Origin: Streptomyces decoyicus
GTDB lineage: Bacteria; Actinomycetota; Actinomycetes; Streptomycetales; Streptomycetaceae
Direction of reading: 5' to 3'
Length of the DNA: 64,000 nt
Assembly (NCBI RefSeq): GCF_019880305.1
Contig: NZ_CP082301.1
Location: 1,860,001 to 1,924,000, forward strand
The translations under genes and the position numbers were made by a program. Of the stretch, positions 46,064 through 55,655 are shown in pieces; the first letter of the stretch is position 1, and each line of letters starts with the position of its first letter. A model generated the notes under the pieces. The model was not told where the DNA came from and ran no database searches. It was given only the letters and a program-made list of their open reading frames with translations.

Positions 46064-46928
46064 CCGCAGCCTCGCCCTTCGTGGTCTCCCCGGCCCGTCC
46101 CGGCTTCTCCGCCGGGGCCCGGCCGCTTCCGGGGCCGCCCTGACGGGGCTTGCGGGCGGCCGGGACGACCAGCGGGGTGCCGGTCTCCGGGTCCTCGATG
46201 ATCTGGCAGCTGAGCCCGAAGACCCGTTCCACCAGCTCCGCGGTGACGATGTCGGACGGCGCGCCCTCGGCGACGACCGCGCCGTCCTTCATGGCGATCA
46301 GATGGGTCGCGTAACGGGCCGCGTGGTTGAGGTCGTGCAGCACCGCGACCAGCGTCCGTCCCTGCTCCTCGTGCAGCTCGGCGCACAGGTCCAGCACCTC
46401 GATCTGGTGCTGGATGTCCAGATACGTCGTCGGCTCGTCGAGCAGGAACAGCGGCGTCTGCTGGGCGAGCGCCATCGCGATCCACACCCGCTGCCGCTGC
46501 CCGCCGGAGAGCTCGTCGACATAGCGGTCGGCCAGCTCACCGATCCCGGTGGCCGCCATCGACTCCTGGACGATCCGCTCGTCGTCGGCCGACCACTGCC
46601 GCAGCAGCCCCTGGTGCGGGTAGCGGCCGCGCGCCACCAGGTCGGCGACGGTGATGCCGTCCGGGGCGATCGAGGACTGCGGCAGCAGACCGAGCGTCCT
46701 GGCGACCTTCTTGGCCGGCAGCGAGGAGATGGCGGAGCCGTCCAGCAGCACCGACCCCTTGGCCGGCTTGAGCATCCGCGAGAGCGCGCGCAGCAGCGTG
46801 GACTTGCCGCAGGCGTTCGGGCCGACGATGACCGTGAAGGACTGGTCGGGGATGGCGACCGAGAGGTTCTCGGCGATGACCCGCTGGTCGTAGGCGAGGG
46901 TGACATGCTCGGCCGTGAGACGGCTCAC
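46047..46928 (-). CDS. Iron-siderophore ABC transporter ATPase
   Basis: This 293-residue FecE/FepC-type ATPase has Walker A GPNACGKST, GLLPQSSIAPDGITVADLVA (Q-loop), signature ELSGGQRQRVWIAMALAQQ and Walker B LFLLDEPTTYLD. ARGRYPHQ is characteristic of siderophore importers. GTG 46928 has GGAG eight bases upstream. The last 35 residues are Pro/Gly/Lys-rich. It lies 211 bases after the second permease and is the last gene of the importer unit, which starts at the iron box at 49352. Confidence 0.92.
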   Translation of the reverse strand: MSRLTAEHVTLAYDQRVIAENLSVAIPDQSFTVIVGPNACGKSTLLRALSRMLKPAKGSVLLDGSAISSLPAKKVARTLGLLPQSSIAPDGITVADLVARGRYPHQGLLRQWSADDERIVQESMAATGIGELADRYVDELSGGQRQRVWIAMALAQQTPLFLLDEPTTYLDIQHQIEVLDLCAELHEEQGRTLVAVLHDLNHAARYATHLIAMKDGAVVAEGAPSDIVTAELVERVFGLSCQIIEDPETGTPLVVPAARKPRQGGPGSGRAPAEKPGRAGETTKGEAAATTVS

Positions 46929-47139
46929 TTCGAAACTCCTGGGGTTGTCGTAACTCTGCTGTCGCGCGGCTGTCGGCTGGTGCGCGGCGCGCACCGCTCC
47001 GTCGTCGCCCGGCCCACGCGGCGCTGCCGCCCAGTGCGGGCCGCGCCCGCCTCCGGCGCCCCGCCGGCCCCGTCCGCTCACCACCGCGCGCTCCGTTTGC
47101 TCCCCGCCCCCGGCGGGTCCACGGGTCGCCCCCGGCCGC

Positions 47140-48300
47140 TCATATCCGTCCCGACTTGCGCTCCGTGGCCAGCAGCCACAGCAGATAGCCGCCGCCGAGG
47201 ACACCGGTCAGCACGCCCACCGGCAGCTGGTCGGCGCCGAAGAGCCGTTGTGCGGTCCAGTCCGCGCCGACCAGCAGCACGGCACCCATGAGGGCGGACA
47301 GCAGCAGGTTGGGGCCGGGCAGGGGCGCTCTGCGGCCCGTGCCCTTGAGGAAGCGCGGGAGTGACAGCCGCCGCGCCAGCTGGGGTGCGGTGAGTGCCAC
47401 GAAGGAGATCGGCCCGGCCGCGGCGGTGGCGGCGGCGACGAGCACCACCGCCGCCAGCAGAACGACGATGCGGACCCGGTCGACCCGTACGCCCAGCGCG
47501 CTGGCGGCGTCGTCGCCCATCTCCAGCATGCGCAGCGGACGCCCGTAGCACAGCAGCAGCGGGACGAGGACGACGCAGACGGCGGCCAGCGGCCGGAGCT
47601 GGTCCCAGTCGCGGCCGTTGAGGGAACCGGTCATCCAGGTGGTGGCCCGGGTCGCCTCGACGATGTTCGCCTTGGTCAGGAGGTAGAGCACCATCGCGTA
47701 GAGCATCGCGCCGGCGCCGATGCCGACCAGGACGAAGCGGTAGCCGTGGATGCCGCGCTTCCAGGCGAGCAGGAAGATGGCGATGCCGGTGACCACGCCG
47801 CCGACGACCGCTCCGGCGGCGACCGCGAAGGTCCCGGCCTGGAAGTAGACGATCGCGACCAGCGCGCCGACGGACGATCCCTGCGCGAAACCGAGGACGT
47901 CCGGGCTGCCCAGCGGGTTGCGCGAGACGATCTGGAAGACCGCCCCGGCGATCCCGAACGCGGCGCCGACCAGCAGCCCCACCAGCACGCGCGGCAGCCG
48001 CAGATCCTGCACGATGAACACCTGCCCGGCGTCGCCGCCGCCGGTCAGCGTACTGATCACCTCGGCCGGGGTCATCGGGTAGTCGCCGGAGCCGATCAGT
48101 GCGACACCGGCGGCCAGCGCGACGGCCAGCAGCACCACTCCGACCACCACGGCGGGCACGTCCAGGCGCACGGAGAGCCCGCCCCTGGTCCGCAGCACCG
48201 TGACCCGCCGGGCCGTCCCCGCCCGCCGTCCGCGCCCGGCCTTCGCGGCCGTCCCGGTCTCCTCCTCGGTGCCCTTCCGGGACTTCACAGTCGCGCTCAC
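47140..48300 (-). CDS. Iron-siderophore ABC permease 2 (FecCD family)
   Basis: This 386-residue membrane permease has a basic 35-residue cytoplasmic start, then about nine or ten helices. FecCD signatures are LRLPRVLVGLLVGAAFGIAG, FQIVSRNPLGSPDVLGFAQG and FVALTAPQLARRL (ATPase contact). GTG 48300 overlaps the permease 1 stop by four bases (GTGA). It forms the membrane heterodimer with permease 1. Confidence 0.92.
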   Translation of the reverse strand: MSATVKSRKGTEEETGTAAKAGRGRRAGTARRVTVLRTRGGLSVRLDVPAVVVGVVLLAVALAAGVALIGSGDYPMTPAEVISTLTGGGDAGQVFIVQDLRLPRVLVGLLVGAAFGIAGAVFQIVSRNPLGSPDVLGFAQGSSVGALVAIVYFQAGTFAVAAGAVVGGVVTGIAIFLLAWKRGIHGYRFVLVGIGAGAMLYAMVLYLLTKANIVEATRATTWMTGSLNGRDWDQLRPLAAVCVVLVPLLLCYGRPLRMLEMGDDAASALGVRVDRVRIVVLLAAVVLVAAATAAAGPISFVALTAPQLARRLSLPRFLKGTGRRAPLPGPNLLLSALMGAVLLVGADWTAQRLFGADQLPVGVLTGVLGGGYLLWLLATERKSGRI

Positions 48301-49346
48301 AGCTGGGCCATCCTCCGACGCCGTACGAGATAGATGAAGACGGGGCCGCCGACGACGGCCGTGACGATGCCGACCTGTAGCTCGCCGGGCCGGGCCACCA
48401 CCCGGCCGAGGACGTCCGCGCCGAGCAGCAGGACCGGCGAGAGCACGGCGGAGTACGGCAGGATCCAGCGCATGTCGGGCCCGGTGATGGCCCGTACGGC
48501 ATGCGGAACCATCAGGCCCACATAGACGATCGGGCCGCAGGCGGCGGTCGCCCCGCCGCACAGCAGGGTGACGGCGAGCATCGCCAGCACCCGGGTGCGG
48601 GTCAGCCGGGCGCCCAGCGCCCGCGCCTGGTCGTCGCCGAGCGCGAGGGCGTTCAGCGGCCGGGCGATCAGCAGCGCGAGGAGGCCGCCCACCGCGAGAA
48701 ATGGCGCGATATGGCTGACCGTCGGCATGGTGGCCGCGGCCAGCGAACCCACCGTCCAGAAGCGCATCTTGTCCAGGGCCGCGGTGTCCATCAGGTTGAC
48801 GGCGTTGATGTAGCCGACGAGGACGGCGGTCAGCGCGGTACCGGCGAGGGCGAGCCGTACGGGCGTGGCGCTGCGGGTGCCGCCGAGGACGTACACCGCG
48901 ACGGAGACCACCGCGGCGCCGGCGAACGCGAACCACACATAGCCGCTCAGCGAGGTGACGCCGAAGAAGCTGATGGCGGAGACGACCGCGGCCGAGGCAC
49001 CGGCGTTGATGCCGAGAACTCCGGGGTCCGCGAGGGGGTTTCGGGTCAGCGCCTGCATGACCGTGCCGGCCAGACCGAGCGCGGCGCCGATGATCAGGCC
49101 GAGCAGGGTACGGGGAAAGCGGACATCGCGGATGACCACGTCGGTGTCGGAGCCGGAGTAGTGGAACACCCCGTGCCACACCTGGTCGAGGGGGATCTGT
49201 TTCGCGCCGACGGCGATGCCGAGGACGGTGATCACGGCCAGTACGGCCACGGCGGCCACCAGCCCCGCGGAGCGCAGGAGATGCCGCCTACGGGGGGTCA
49301 CGGAGACCGGGGCCGTTGTTGCTTCGGGGGGACTGTCAACCAACAC
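48297..49346 (-). CDS. Iron-siderophore ABC permease 1 (FecCD family)
   Basis: This 349-residue permease carries DVRFPRTLLGLIIGAALGLA, MQALTRNPLADPGVLGINAG and GPIVYVGLMVPHAVRAITGP, the FecCD conserved loops. GTG 49346 has no convincing Shine-Dalgarno; the bases upstream are the iron box itself, so the mRNA may be leaderless or start very near the GTG. It is the first gene of the importer unit, divergent from the lipoprotein gene. Confidence 0.91.
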   Translation of the reverse strand: MLVDSPPEATTAPVSVTPRRRHLLRSAGLVAAVAVLAVITVLGIAVGAKQIPLDQVWHGVFHYSGSDTDVVIRDVRFPRTLLGLIIGAALGLAGTVMQALTRNPLADPGVLGINAGASAAVVSAISFFGVTSLSGYVWFAFAGAAVVSVAVYVLGGTRSATPVRLALAGTALTAVLVGYINAVNLMDTAALDKMRFWTVGSLAAATMPTVSHIAPFLAVGGLLALLIARPLNALALGDDQARALGARLTRTRVLAMLAVTLLCGGATAACGPIVYVGLMVPHAVRAITGPDMRWILPYSAVLSPVLLLGADVLGRVVARPGELQVGIVTAVVGGPVFIYLVRRRRMAQL

Positions 49347-49351
49347 GAAAG

Positions 49352-49370
49352 TTAGGTTAGCCTACCCTCA
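49352..49370. promoter_or_regulatory. Iron box (DmdR/IdeR-type) in the divergent gap
   Basis: TTAGGTTAGCCTACCCTCA matches the left half of the DmdR box (TTAGGTTAGGCTCACCTAA) fully and the right half partly. It sits 6 bases upstream of the permease start and 42 bases upstream of the lipoprotein start, so iron-loaded DmdR would repress both. Confidence 0.8.
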
Positions 49371-49411
49371 CATCCGACTGACCGCCCCTCCCAGAGAGAA
49401 GCACAGCCATC

Positions 49412-50440
49412 ATGAGCACCTCCCGTAGCGTCACCCCGTCCCGTCGCGGCATCCTGGCCGCGGGCGGTGCCTTCGGCATCGGCGCCCTGCTTGCCGCATG
49501 CGGCGGAGACAAGGGCTCGGGAGGCGCCAACGGCGATGCCAAGACGGGCCCGTGGTCGTTCACCGACGACCGTAAGCAGAAAGTTTCCCTCAAGAACACC
49601 CCGCAGCGCATCGTCGCCTTCACCGGCACCGCCGCCGCACTGCACGACTTCGGGATCGACGACCAGATCGTCGGCGTCTTCGGCCCCACCAAGCTCAAGA
49701 ACGGCAAGCCCGACCCGCAGGCCGGTGACCTGGATGTCGACAAGGTCACCATCATCGGCAACGCCTACAACCAGTTCAACGTCGAGAAGTACGCGGCCCT
49801 GCGCCCCGACCTGCTGGTGACGAACATGTACGAGCCGGACGCGCTGTGGTTCGTACCGGACGACAGCAAGGACAAGATCACCCCGCTGGCGAAGACCGTC
49901 GCCATCACCTCGTCCCGGCTCCCGCTCGTCAAGATCATCGAGCGCTACGCCGACCTGGCGAAGTCGCTCGGCGCCGACCTGAACGCCAAGAAGGTCACCG
50001 ACGCCAAGGCCCGCTTCGAGAAGGCCTCCGCGGCGCTGCGCAAGGCCGCCAAGTCCCACCCGGTCAAGGTGCTCGCCTGCTCCGGCAGCGCCGACCTCTT
50101 CTACGCCTCCAACCCCGGCATCAACGCCGACCTCATGTACTACAAGTCCCTCGGTGTCGACCTGATCGTCCCCGACCACCTGGACAAGGGCGGCTACTTC
50201 GAGAGCCTGAGCTGGGAGAACGCCGACAAGTACAAGGCCGACGTCCTGCTGCTGGACAACCGGACCGCCACCCTCCAGCCCAAGGAACTGGCCGCCAAGC
50301 CCTCCTGGGCGAAGCTGCCCGCCGTCAAGGCCGTCCAGATCACCCCCTGGTCGAGCGAGCCGCGCTTCTCCTACGCGGGCGCCGCACCGCTCATCGAGTC
50401 GCTCGCCAAGGCGATCGAGGGCGCCAAGAAGGCCAACTGA
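49412..50440 (+). CDS. desE: Ferric-siderophore-binding lipoprotein
   Basis: This 342-residue substrate-binding protein has an RR-containing signal (SRRGILAAGGAFGIGALLAA) and lipobox cysteine C30, so it is tethered to the outer membrane face. The helical-backbone type III fold is shown by PQRIVAFTGTAAALHDFGID and KYAALRPDLLVTNMYEPDAL. By position with desABCD and the reductase it matches the DesE receptor for ferrioxamines; the symbol rests on context and resemblance. It is divergent from the permeases across the iron box. Confidence 0.85.
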   Translation: MSTSRSVTPSRRGILAAGGAFGIGALLAACGGDKGSGGANGDAKTGPWSFTDDRKQKVSLKNTPQRIVAFTGTAAALHDFGIDDQIVGVFGPTKLKNGKPDPQAGDLDVDKVTIIGNAYNQFNVEKYAALRPDLLVTNMYEPDALWFVPDDSKDKITPLAKTVAITSSRLPLVKIIERYADLAKSLGADLNAKKVTDAKARFEKASAALRKAAKSHPVKVLACSGSADLFYASNPGINADLMYYKSLGVDLIVPDHLDKGGYFESLSWENADKYKADVLLLDNRTATLQPKELAAKPSWAKLPAVKAVQITPWSSEPRFSYAGAAPLIESLAKAIEGAKKAN

Positions 50441-50530
50441 CGTACGGCCGCGGCGATCCGCCGCCCACGGGGCCGCAGCGGTCCGCCGCGGCCCGGCCCA
50501 CCCCCACCACCGTCCCGGGAGGTTCCCCGC

Positions 50531-51421
50531 ATGACCACGACCGCCGCTCCCTCCACCGCACCGTTCCGCTTCTTCGATGTGCACGTCGTGCGGTCCCGAC
50601 GGCTGAGCCCCTCCATGGTGCGGATCACTTTCGGCGGCGAACGGCTCGCGGAGCTGGCCTCCGGCGGACGGGACCAGCGCTTCAAGCTCTTCCTCCCGCA
50701 GCCCCACCAGGACTCGCCGGTCTTCGACGACACCGGCGACGGCTGGTACACCGCCTGGCGGGCGCAGGATCCGGCCGAGCGCGCGGTGATGCGCTCGTAC
50801 ACGATCCGCGAACAGCGCCACGATTCCGGGGAGTTCGACGTCGACTTCGCGCTGCACGGCGCCGGGCCGGGGGCCGCCGCCACGGCGGGCGGACCCGCCT
50901 CCCGCTGGGCCGCCCACGCCCGGCCCGGCGACCGGCTGACCGTCCTCGGTCCGGCCGTCGAGGACAACGGCGGCGTCGACTTCCGGCCGCCGGCCGGCAC
51001 CGACTGGATCCTGATCACCGGCGACGAGACGGCCCTGCCCGCGATCGCCGGCATCCTGTCCTGGCTCTCCCCCGGCACCCGGGCCAAGGTCTGGATCGAG
51101 ATCGCGCACGAGGACGACCGGCAGCGGCTGCCGACCTTCGCCGATGCCGACATCAGCTGGCTCGTCCGGGACGAGACGACCGCCGCGGGCGGCGAGCCGG
51201 TGCTCGACGCACTGCGCGCCGCCGAACTGCCCGAGGGCACGCCGTACGCCTGGATCGCCGGCGAGTCCGGAACCGTCAAGGCGGTGCGCCGGCACCTCGT
51301 CCGCGAGCGCGGGATCGACCGCAGGGCCGTGAAGTTCACCGGCTACTGGCGCCGCGGCGCCACCGAGGAGGACCTGATCGCGGAGCTGACCGCCGCCGCG
51401 ACGACCACCGACGAGGACTGA
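50531..51421 (+). CDS. Siderophore-interacting FAD reductase
   Basis: This 296-residue SIP-type flavoprotein reduces ferric siderophores to free Fe(II) in the cytosol. The FAD motif RSYTIRE (near residue 90) and RPGDRLTVLGPAVED are typical, with ITGDETALPAIAGIL and AGESGTVKAVRRHL in the NAD(P)H/C-terminal part. ATG 50531 has GGGAGG upstream. It lies 90 bases after the lipoprotein gene on the same strand and is probably co-transcribed. It resembles the desF-type gene next to desE in other Streptomyces. Confidence 0.9.
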   Translation: MTTTAAPSTAPFRFFDVHVVRSRRLSPSMVRITFGGERLAELASGGRDQRFKLFLPQPHQDSPVFDDTGDGWYTAWRAQDPAERAVMRSYTIREQRHDSGEFDVDFALHGAGPGAAATAGGPASRWAAHARPGDRLTVLGPAVEDNGGVDFRPPAGTDWILITGDETALPAIAGILSWLSPGTRAKVWIEIAHEDDRQRLPTFADADISWLVRDETTAAGGEPVLDALRAAELPEGTPYAWIAGESGTVKAVRRHLVRERGIDRRAVKFTGYWRRGATEEDLIAELTAAATTTDED

Positions 51422-51462
51422 TTCGCCGCCAAGGGCCCGGCCGCCGGGAGCCGGGCCCCACC

Positions 51463-52488
51463 TCACATCCCGATCCGCTCCAGCGCCTTCCCCGCGTCCG
51501 CCCCGCAACTGCCGTCCCCGGCAGCCGTCCAGGCCGCCGCGCACAACGCCCGCAGCCCGTCCATCGGCGTCCCTTCCCCTGCCACGACGAGCGCGTCGCC
51601 GGCCGCCTCGGCCCGCCAGCCGCCGCAGCGGAAGCCGCCACCGTCCGCGGTCACCTCGGGCTGCGGGCTCAGCAGCCCGCGCAGGTCCTGGTCCACGTAG
51701 GCGGGACGGTGCTGCGGCGGGGCGGCCAGCAGCTCGGCGGGGGTGGTGACACCGGTGAGCACCAGCAGCGAGTCGACCTCGCCGTTGGTGGCGCCCTCGA
51801 TGTCGGTGTCGAGCCGGTCGCCGATCACCAGCGGCCGCCGCGCCCCGGTCCGCAGCACCGTCTCCCGGTGCATCGGCGGCTGCGGCTTGCCCGCCACCTG
51901 CGGCGATCCGCCCGCGGCGATCCGGACCACCTCCACCAACGCACCGTTGCCGGGGGCGATGCCCCGCTCCTTGGGGATCGTCAGATCGGTGTTGGACGCG
52001 AACCACGGCACCCCGCGCTGCACCGCGTACGCGGCCTGCGCCAGCCGCTCCCAGTCCAGCGTGGGGTCAAAGCCCTGCACCACGGCCGCCGGGTCGTCGT
52101 CCGCGGAGCGGACGGGTTCCAGACCGCGCTCGCGCAGCGCCACCCACAGCCCCTCACCGCCGATGGCCAGCACCCGCGCGCCGGGCGGCACCTGCTCGGA
52201 GATCAGCCGCGCCACTGCCTGCGCCGAAGTGATCACATCGTCCGGACCGGTCGGCAGCCCGAAACCGGAGAGTTGGCCGGCGACGGCCTGCGGGGTCCGG
52301 GCGGCGTTATTGGTCACATATGCGAGGTGCATCCCGCCGTCCCGCGCGCTCGTCAGCGACTCCACGGCATGCGCGATGGCCTGTCCGCCGGCGTAGACGA
52401 CCCCGTCCAGATCCAGCAGCGCCGTGTCATACGTCTCGCTCAGCGCGCGCCGGCACCCGTCGGGCTGCCTGCGAACCTGCTCGTCCAT
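51463..52488 (-). CDS. HAD-IIA hydrolase (NagD-like)
   Basis: This 341-residue haloacid dehalogenase-type phosphatase has motif I TALLDLDGVVYAGGQAI, motif II YVTNNAARTPQAVAGQL, the C2 cap, and motif IV LVIGDRLDTDIEGATNGEVD. Substrates in this group include sugar phosphates and nucleotides; a role in phosphoglycolate salvage is possible. ATG 52488 follows a GAGGAGCGG site. It is minus strand inside the siderophore region and probably unrelated to it. It is divergent from the DUF1015 gene. Confidence 0.9.
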   Translation of the reverse strand: MDEQVRRQPDGCRRALSETYDTALLDLDGVVYAGGQAIAHAVESLTSARDGGMHLAYVTNNAARTPQAVAGQLSGFGLPTGPDDVITSAQAVARLISEQVPPGARVLAIGGEGLWVALRERGLEPVRSADDDPAAVVQGFDPTLDWERLAQAAYAVQRGVPWFASNTDLTIPKERGIAPGNGALVEVVRIAAGGSPQVAGKPQPPMHRETVLRTGARRPLVIGDRLDTDIEGATNGEVDSLLVLTGVTTPAELLAAPPQHRPAYVDQDLRGLLSPQPEVTADGGGFRCGGWRAEAAGDALVVAGEGTPMDGLRALCAAAWTAAGDGSCGADAGKALERIGM

Positions 52489-52662
52489 GCCGTCCCGCTC
52501 CTCACTCCCACACGTCGTACGAAGAGATCCGCCGCGTTCCGGGGGCGCGCTCACCGCGCCGCCGGATGCACAGTTCTCCGTATCGCGCATACCGATATTT
52601 CCAGCCACGCACGGGCTGTGCCCCGATCTTCCCTCATCGGCCCGGCGGCATAGCATTCTTCA

Positions 52663-53928
52663 ATGACCAGTACCGACGGCCTCCGCCTTCTCCCGTTCCG
52701 CGGACTGCGTTACGACCAGGACCGGGTCAGCAGTCTGACCGCGGTGACGTCCCCGCCCTATGACGTGGTGGTCCGGCCGGACGGCGTGCGCCACTTGGAG
52801 ACCGCCGACCCGTACAACATCGTCCGGCTGATCCTCCCGCACGCCCCGGACCCGACGACCCGCCACCGCCAGGCCGCCGACACCCTGCGCCGCTGGCGCG
52901 CCGAGGGCGTGCTGACGCAGGACGCGGAGCCGGCGCTGTACGTCTACGAGCAGCGCTCCGGCGAGATGCTCCAGCGCGGGCTGATCGGGGCGCTGGGCCT
53001 GGACGGTCCGGTGCTGCCGCACGAGGGCGTCATCCCGGAGGTGGTCGAGGACCGGGCCGCCCTGATGCGCGCGGCGGCCGCCAATTTCGAACCGCTGCTG
53101 CTCTCCTACCGCGGCCAGGGCACCGCGACCGGCGCCGCCGCGGTCATCGAACGCACGGTGGAGCGCGACCCGCTGCTGGCCACCACTACCGAGGACGGCT
53201 TCGCGCACCGCCTCTGGGCGGTCACCGACCCCGCCGACCTCGGCGCCATCCACGACGATCTCAGCCGCCGGCAGGCGCTGATCGCCGACGGCCACCACCG
53301 CTGGGCGACCTACCAGCGGCTGTACGAGCAGCAGCCCGGCGCCACCGCCGCCTCGCCGTGGGCCTCCGGCCTGGTGCTGCTGGTCGACACCGCCCGCTAC
53401 CCGCTCCAGGTCCGCGCGATCCACCGCGTACTGCCGCATCTGCCGCCCGCCAAGGCGCTGGCGGACCTGGCCGGCGCCTTCCGCGCCCGCACCCTCCCGG
53501 GGGACCTGTCGGCCGCCCTGGAGACCCTCCAGGAAACACCCGGCACCGCCTTCGTCCTCGCCGGCGGTCCGGACTCCTTCCACCTCCTGGACCGTCCCGA
53601 CCCCGGGCTGCTGGACCGTACGATCCGCCGCGACCGGCCCGAGGCCTGGCGGCAGCTGGACGCCACGGTGCTGCACTCCGTCCTGCTGGACGAGGTCTGG
53701 CACATCCCTGACCACCCGTCGGACATCAGCTATCTGCATCACACCGGGGCCGCCGTCGAACAGGCCGCCCGGCACGGCGGCACCGCGGTCCTGATGCGCG
53801 CCACCTCCGAGGAGACGGTCCGTCAACTCGCCGAGCACGGTGTGACGATGCCGCGGAAGTCCACGTCCTTCGGACCCAAGCCCGCCACGGGTCTGGTCCT
53901 GCGCGTCCTGGACGACCACGAGGCCTGA
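52663..53928 (+). CDS. DUF1015 family protein
   Basis: This 421-residue protein begins GLRLLPFRGLRYDQDRVSSL then TAVTSPPYDVV, the characteristic DUF1015 N-terminal block. YNIVRLILPHAP, LIADGHHRWATYQRLYEQQ and RATSEETVRQLAEHGVTMPR then KSTSFGPKP also fit. This family is widely conserved with an unproven role; links to serine/phosphoserine metabolism are proposed for some members. ATG 52663 starts it without a strong Shine-Dalgarno. It precedes the desA iron box by about 54 bases. Confidence 0.88.
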   Translation: MTSTDGLRLLPFRGLRYDQDRVSSLTAVTSPPYDVVVRPDGVRHLETADPYNIVRLILPHAPDPTTRHRQAADTLRRWRAEGVLTQDAEPALYVYEQRSGEMLQRGLIGALGLDGPVLPHEGVIPEVVEDRAALMRAAAANFEPLLLSYRGQGTATGAAAVIERTVERDPLLATTTEDGFAHRLWAVTDPADLGAIHDDLSRRQALIADGHHRWATYQRLYEQQPGATAASPWASGLVLLVDTARYPLQVRAIHRVLPHLPPAKALADLAGAFRARTLPGDLSAALETLQETPGTAFVLAGGPDSFHLLDRPDPGLLDRTIRRDRPEAWRQLDATVLHSVLLDEVWHIPDHPSDISYLHHTGAAVEQAARHGGTAVLMRATSEETVRQLAEHGVTMPRKSTSFGPKPATGLVLRVLDDHEA

Positions 53929-53981
53929 ATCCCGGGGCCGGGCCCCTTCCCCGGAGCCCCGAACGCCACCCTGCGACGTAA

Positions 53982-54000
53982 TTAGGTTAGCCTTACCTAA
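53982..54000 (+). promoter_or_regulatory. DmdR iron box upstream of desA
   Basis: TTAGGTTAGCCTTACCTAA is a near-perfect iron box. Its dyad extends outward to 53972-54010 with flanking TGCGACGT/ACGTCGCA, giving 16 of 19 paired positions. Iron-bound DmdR1 would block the desABCD promoter; low iron would open it. The stem could also act as a hairpin at the end of the DUF1015 transcript. Confidence 0.92.
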
Positions 54001-54088
54001 CCACGTCGCACGGGTGGGTCTCCCTGCCTCTGCGCACCTCTCGCCCTGCGCAGGACGTGGCCAAGTCCGCACCAGGGAGGACATCTTC

Positions 54089-55621
54089 ATGAGTCCCCTC
54101 GCGCACCCCGCCGAGGACCCGGCCGACAGCCGGACACATCTGCTCAACGAGAAGACGGCCGCGCGCTACCACAGCGCGGTCACCGAGAGCGTCACACGGA
54201 TCAGCGCCAAAATCGCCGGCACCGCCCGCCCGTTCACCGGCATCACCGTCGACGGCCTCGCGCCCGCCGTCTCCGGCATCGACCTCGACGCCCCGCTGCA
54301 CGACGCCACCGCCGCGCTCGACGAACTCGAAGAGGTCTACCTCCGCGACGCCGTCTACTTCCACCACCCCCGCTACCTCGCGCACCTCAACTGCCCCGTG
54401 GTGATCCCCGCCCTCGTCGGCGAGGCCGTGCTCTCCGCCGTCAACTCCTCCCTGGACACCTGGGACCAGAGCGCCGGCGGCACCCTCATCGAGCGCCGGC
54501 TCATCGACTGGACGGCCGGCCGGATCGGCCTGGGCGAACACGCCGACGGGATCTTCACCAGCGGCGGCAGCCAGTCCAACCTCCAGGCCATGCTGCTCGC
54601 CCGCGACGAGGCCTGCCGCCGCGCGCTGACCCTCGACGGCGCGCCCTCCGACGCCCGGCTCACGGACGTCCTCCCCCGGCTGCGGATCCTCACCTCCGAG
54701 TGCAGCCACTTCAGCATCCGCAAGTCGGCCACCCTGCTCGGCATGGGCGCGGAGGCCGTCATCGCGGTCCCCAGCGACGAGAACAAGCGGATGCGCACCG
54801 ACAGCCTGGCCGCGGAGCTGGCGCGCTGCCACCGCGACGGCCTGATACCCATGGCCGTCGTCGCCACCGCCGGCACCACCGACTTCGGCTCCATCGACCC
54901 GCTCCCCGAGATCGCCGACCTGTGCGCCGGATACGGCGCCTGGATGCATGTCGACGCCGCCTACGGCTGCGGCCTGCTGGTCTCCCGCCGCCGCGCGCTG
55001 CTCACCGGCATCGAGCGCGCCGACTCGGTGACCGTCGACTACCACAAGTCCTTCTTCCAGCCGGTCAGTTCGAGCGCCATCCTGGTCCGCGACCGCACCA
55101 CCCTGCGGCACGTCACCTACCACGCGGACTACCTCAATCCGCGCCGCATGGTCGAGCAGCGCATCCCCAACCAGGTCGACAAGTCGATCCAGACCACCCG
55201 CCGCTTCGACGCCCTCAAGCTCTGGCTCACCCTGCGCATCATGGGCGCCCGCGCCGTCGGGGAGCTCTTCGACGAGGTCATCGACCGCGCCGCGGACGCC
55301 TGGAAACTCCTCCACGACGACCCTCGCTTCTCCGTCGTCGTCGAGCCCCAGCTGAGCACCCTGGTCTTCCGCTACGTCCCCAGCACCGACCAGGACCCCG
55401 AACTCAGCGACCGGGTCAATCTGCACGCCCGGGACGCCCTCTTCGCCTCCGGTGAGGCCATCGTCGCGGGCACCGTCGTCGACGGCCGCCACCACCTCAA
55501 GTTCACCCTGCTCAACCCCGAGACCACCCTCGAGGACATCGCCACCGTCCTCGATCTCATCGCCGAGTACGCCGGCGCCTTCCTCGCCGAGCAGCCCCGG
55601 CCGGCGCTCAGCGCGCGCTGA
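54089..55621 (+). CDS. desA: Lysine decarboxylase, desferrioxamine pathway
   Basis: This 510-residue PLP enzyme of the group II decarboxylase fold converts L-lysine to cadaverine, the first step of desferrioxamine synthesis. The PLP lysine is K320 in [40 protein letters not shown] and [18 protein letters not shown] (D-A-A cofactor loop) also fit. ATG 54089 has GGGAGG eight bases upstream; the earlier frame is shadow. It is the first gene of desABCD. Confidence 0.95.
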   Translation: MSPLAHPAEDPADSRTHLLNEKTAARYHSAVTESVTRISAKIAGTARPFTGITVDGLAPAVSGIDLDAPLHDATAALDELEEVYLRDAVYFHHPRYLAHLNCPVVIPALVGEAVLSAVNSSLDTWDQSAGGTLIERRLIDWTAGRIGLGEHADGIFTSGGSQSNLQAMLLARDEACRRALTLDGAPSDARLTDVLPRLRILTSECSHFSIRKSATLLGMGAEAVIAVPSDENKRMRTDSLAAELARCHRDGLIPMAVVATAGTTDFGSIDPLPEIADLCAGYGAWMHVDAAYGCGLLVSRRRALLTGIERADSVTVDYHKSFFQPVSSSAILVRDRTTLRHVTYHADYLNPRRMVEQRIPNQVDKSIQTTRRFDALKLWLTLRIMGARAVGELFDEVIDRAADAWKLLHDDPRFSVVVEPQLSTLVFRYVPSTDQDPELSDRVNLHARDALFASGEAIVAGTVVDGRHHLKFTLLNPETTLEDIATVLDLIAEYAGAFLAEQPRPALSAR

Positions 55622-55655
55622 CCCTCCCCCCACCGCAGCCCCCTTCGGAGACTCT

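Noticed and set aside
49352..52006. Minus-strand open frame of 884 codons
   Set aside because: It is antisense to the clear lipoprotein and reductase genes and crosses into the HAD gene in another frame; no domain.
52660..54147. Minus-strand open frames opposite DUF1015 and desA
   Set aside because: Shadows of real plus-strand genes, which have recognisable domains.
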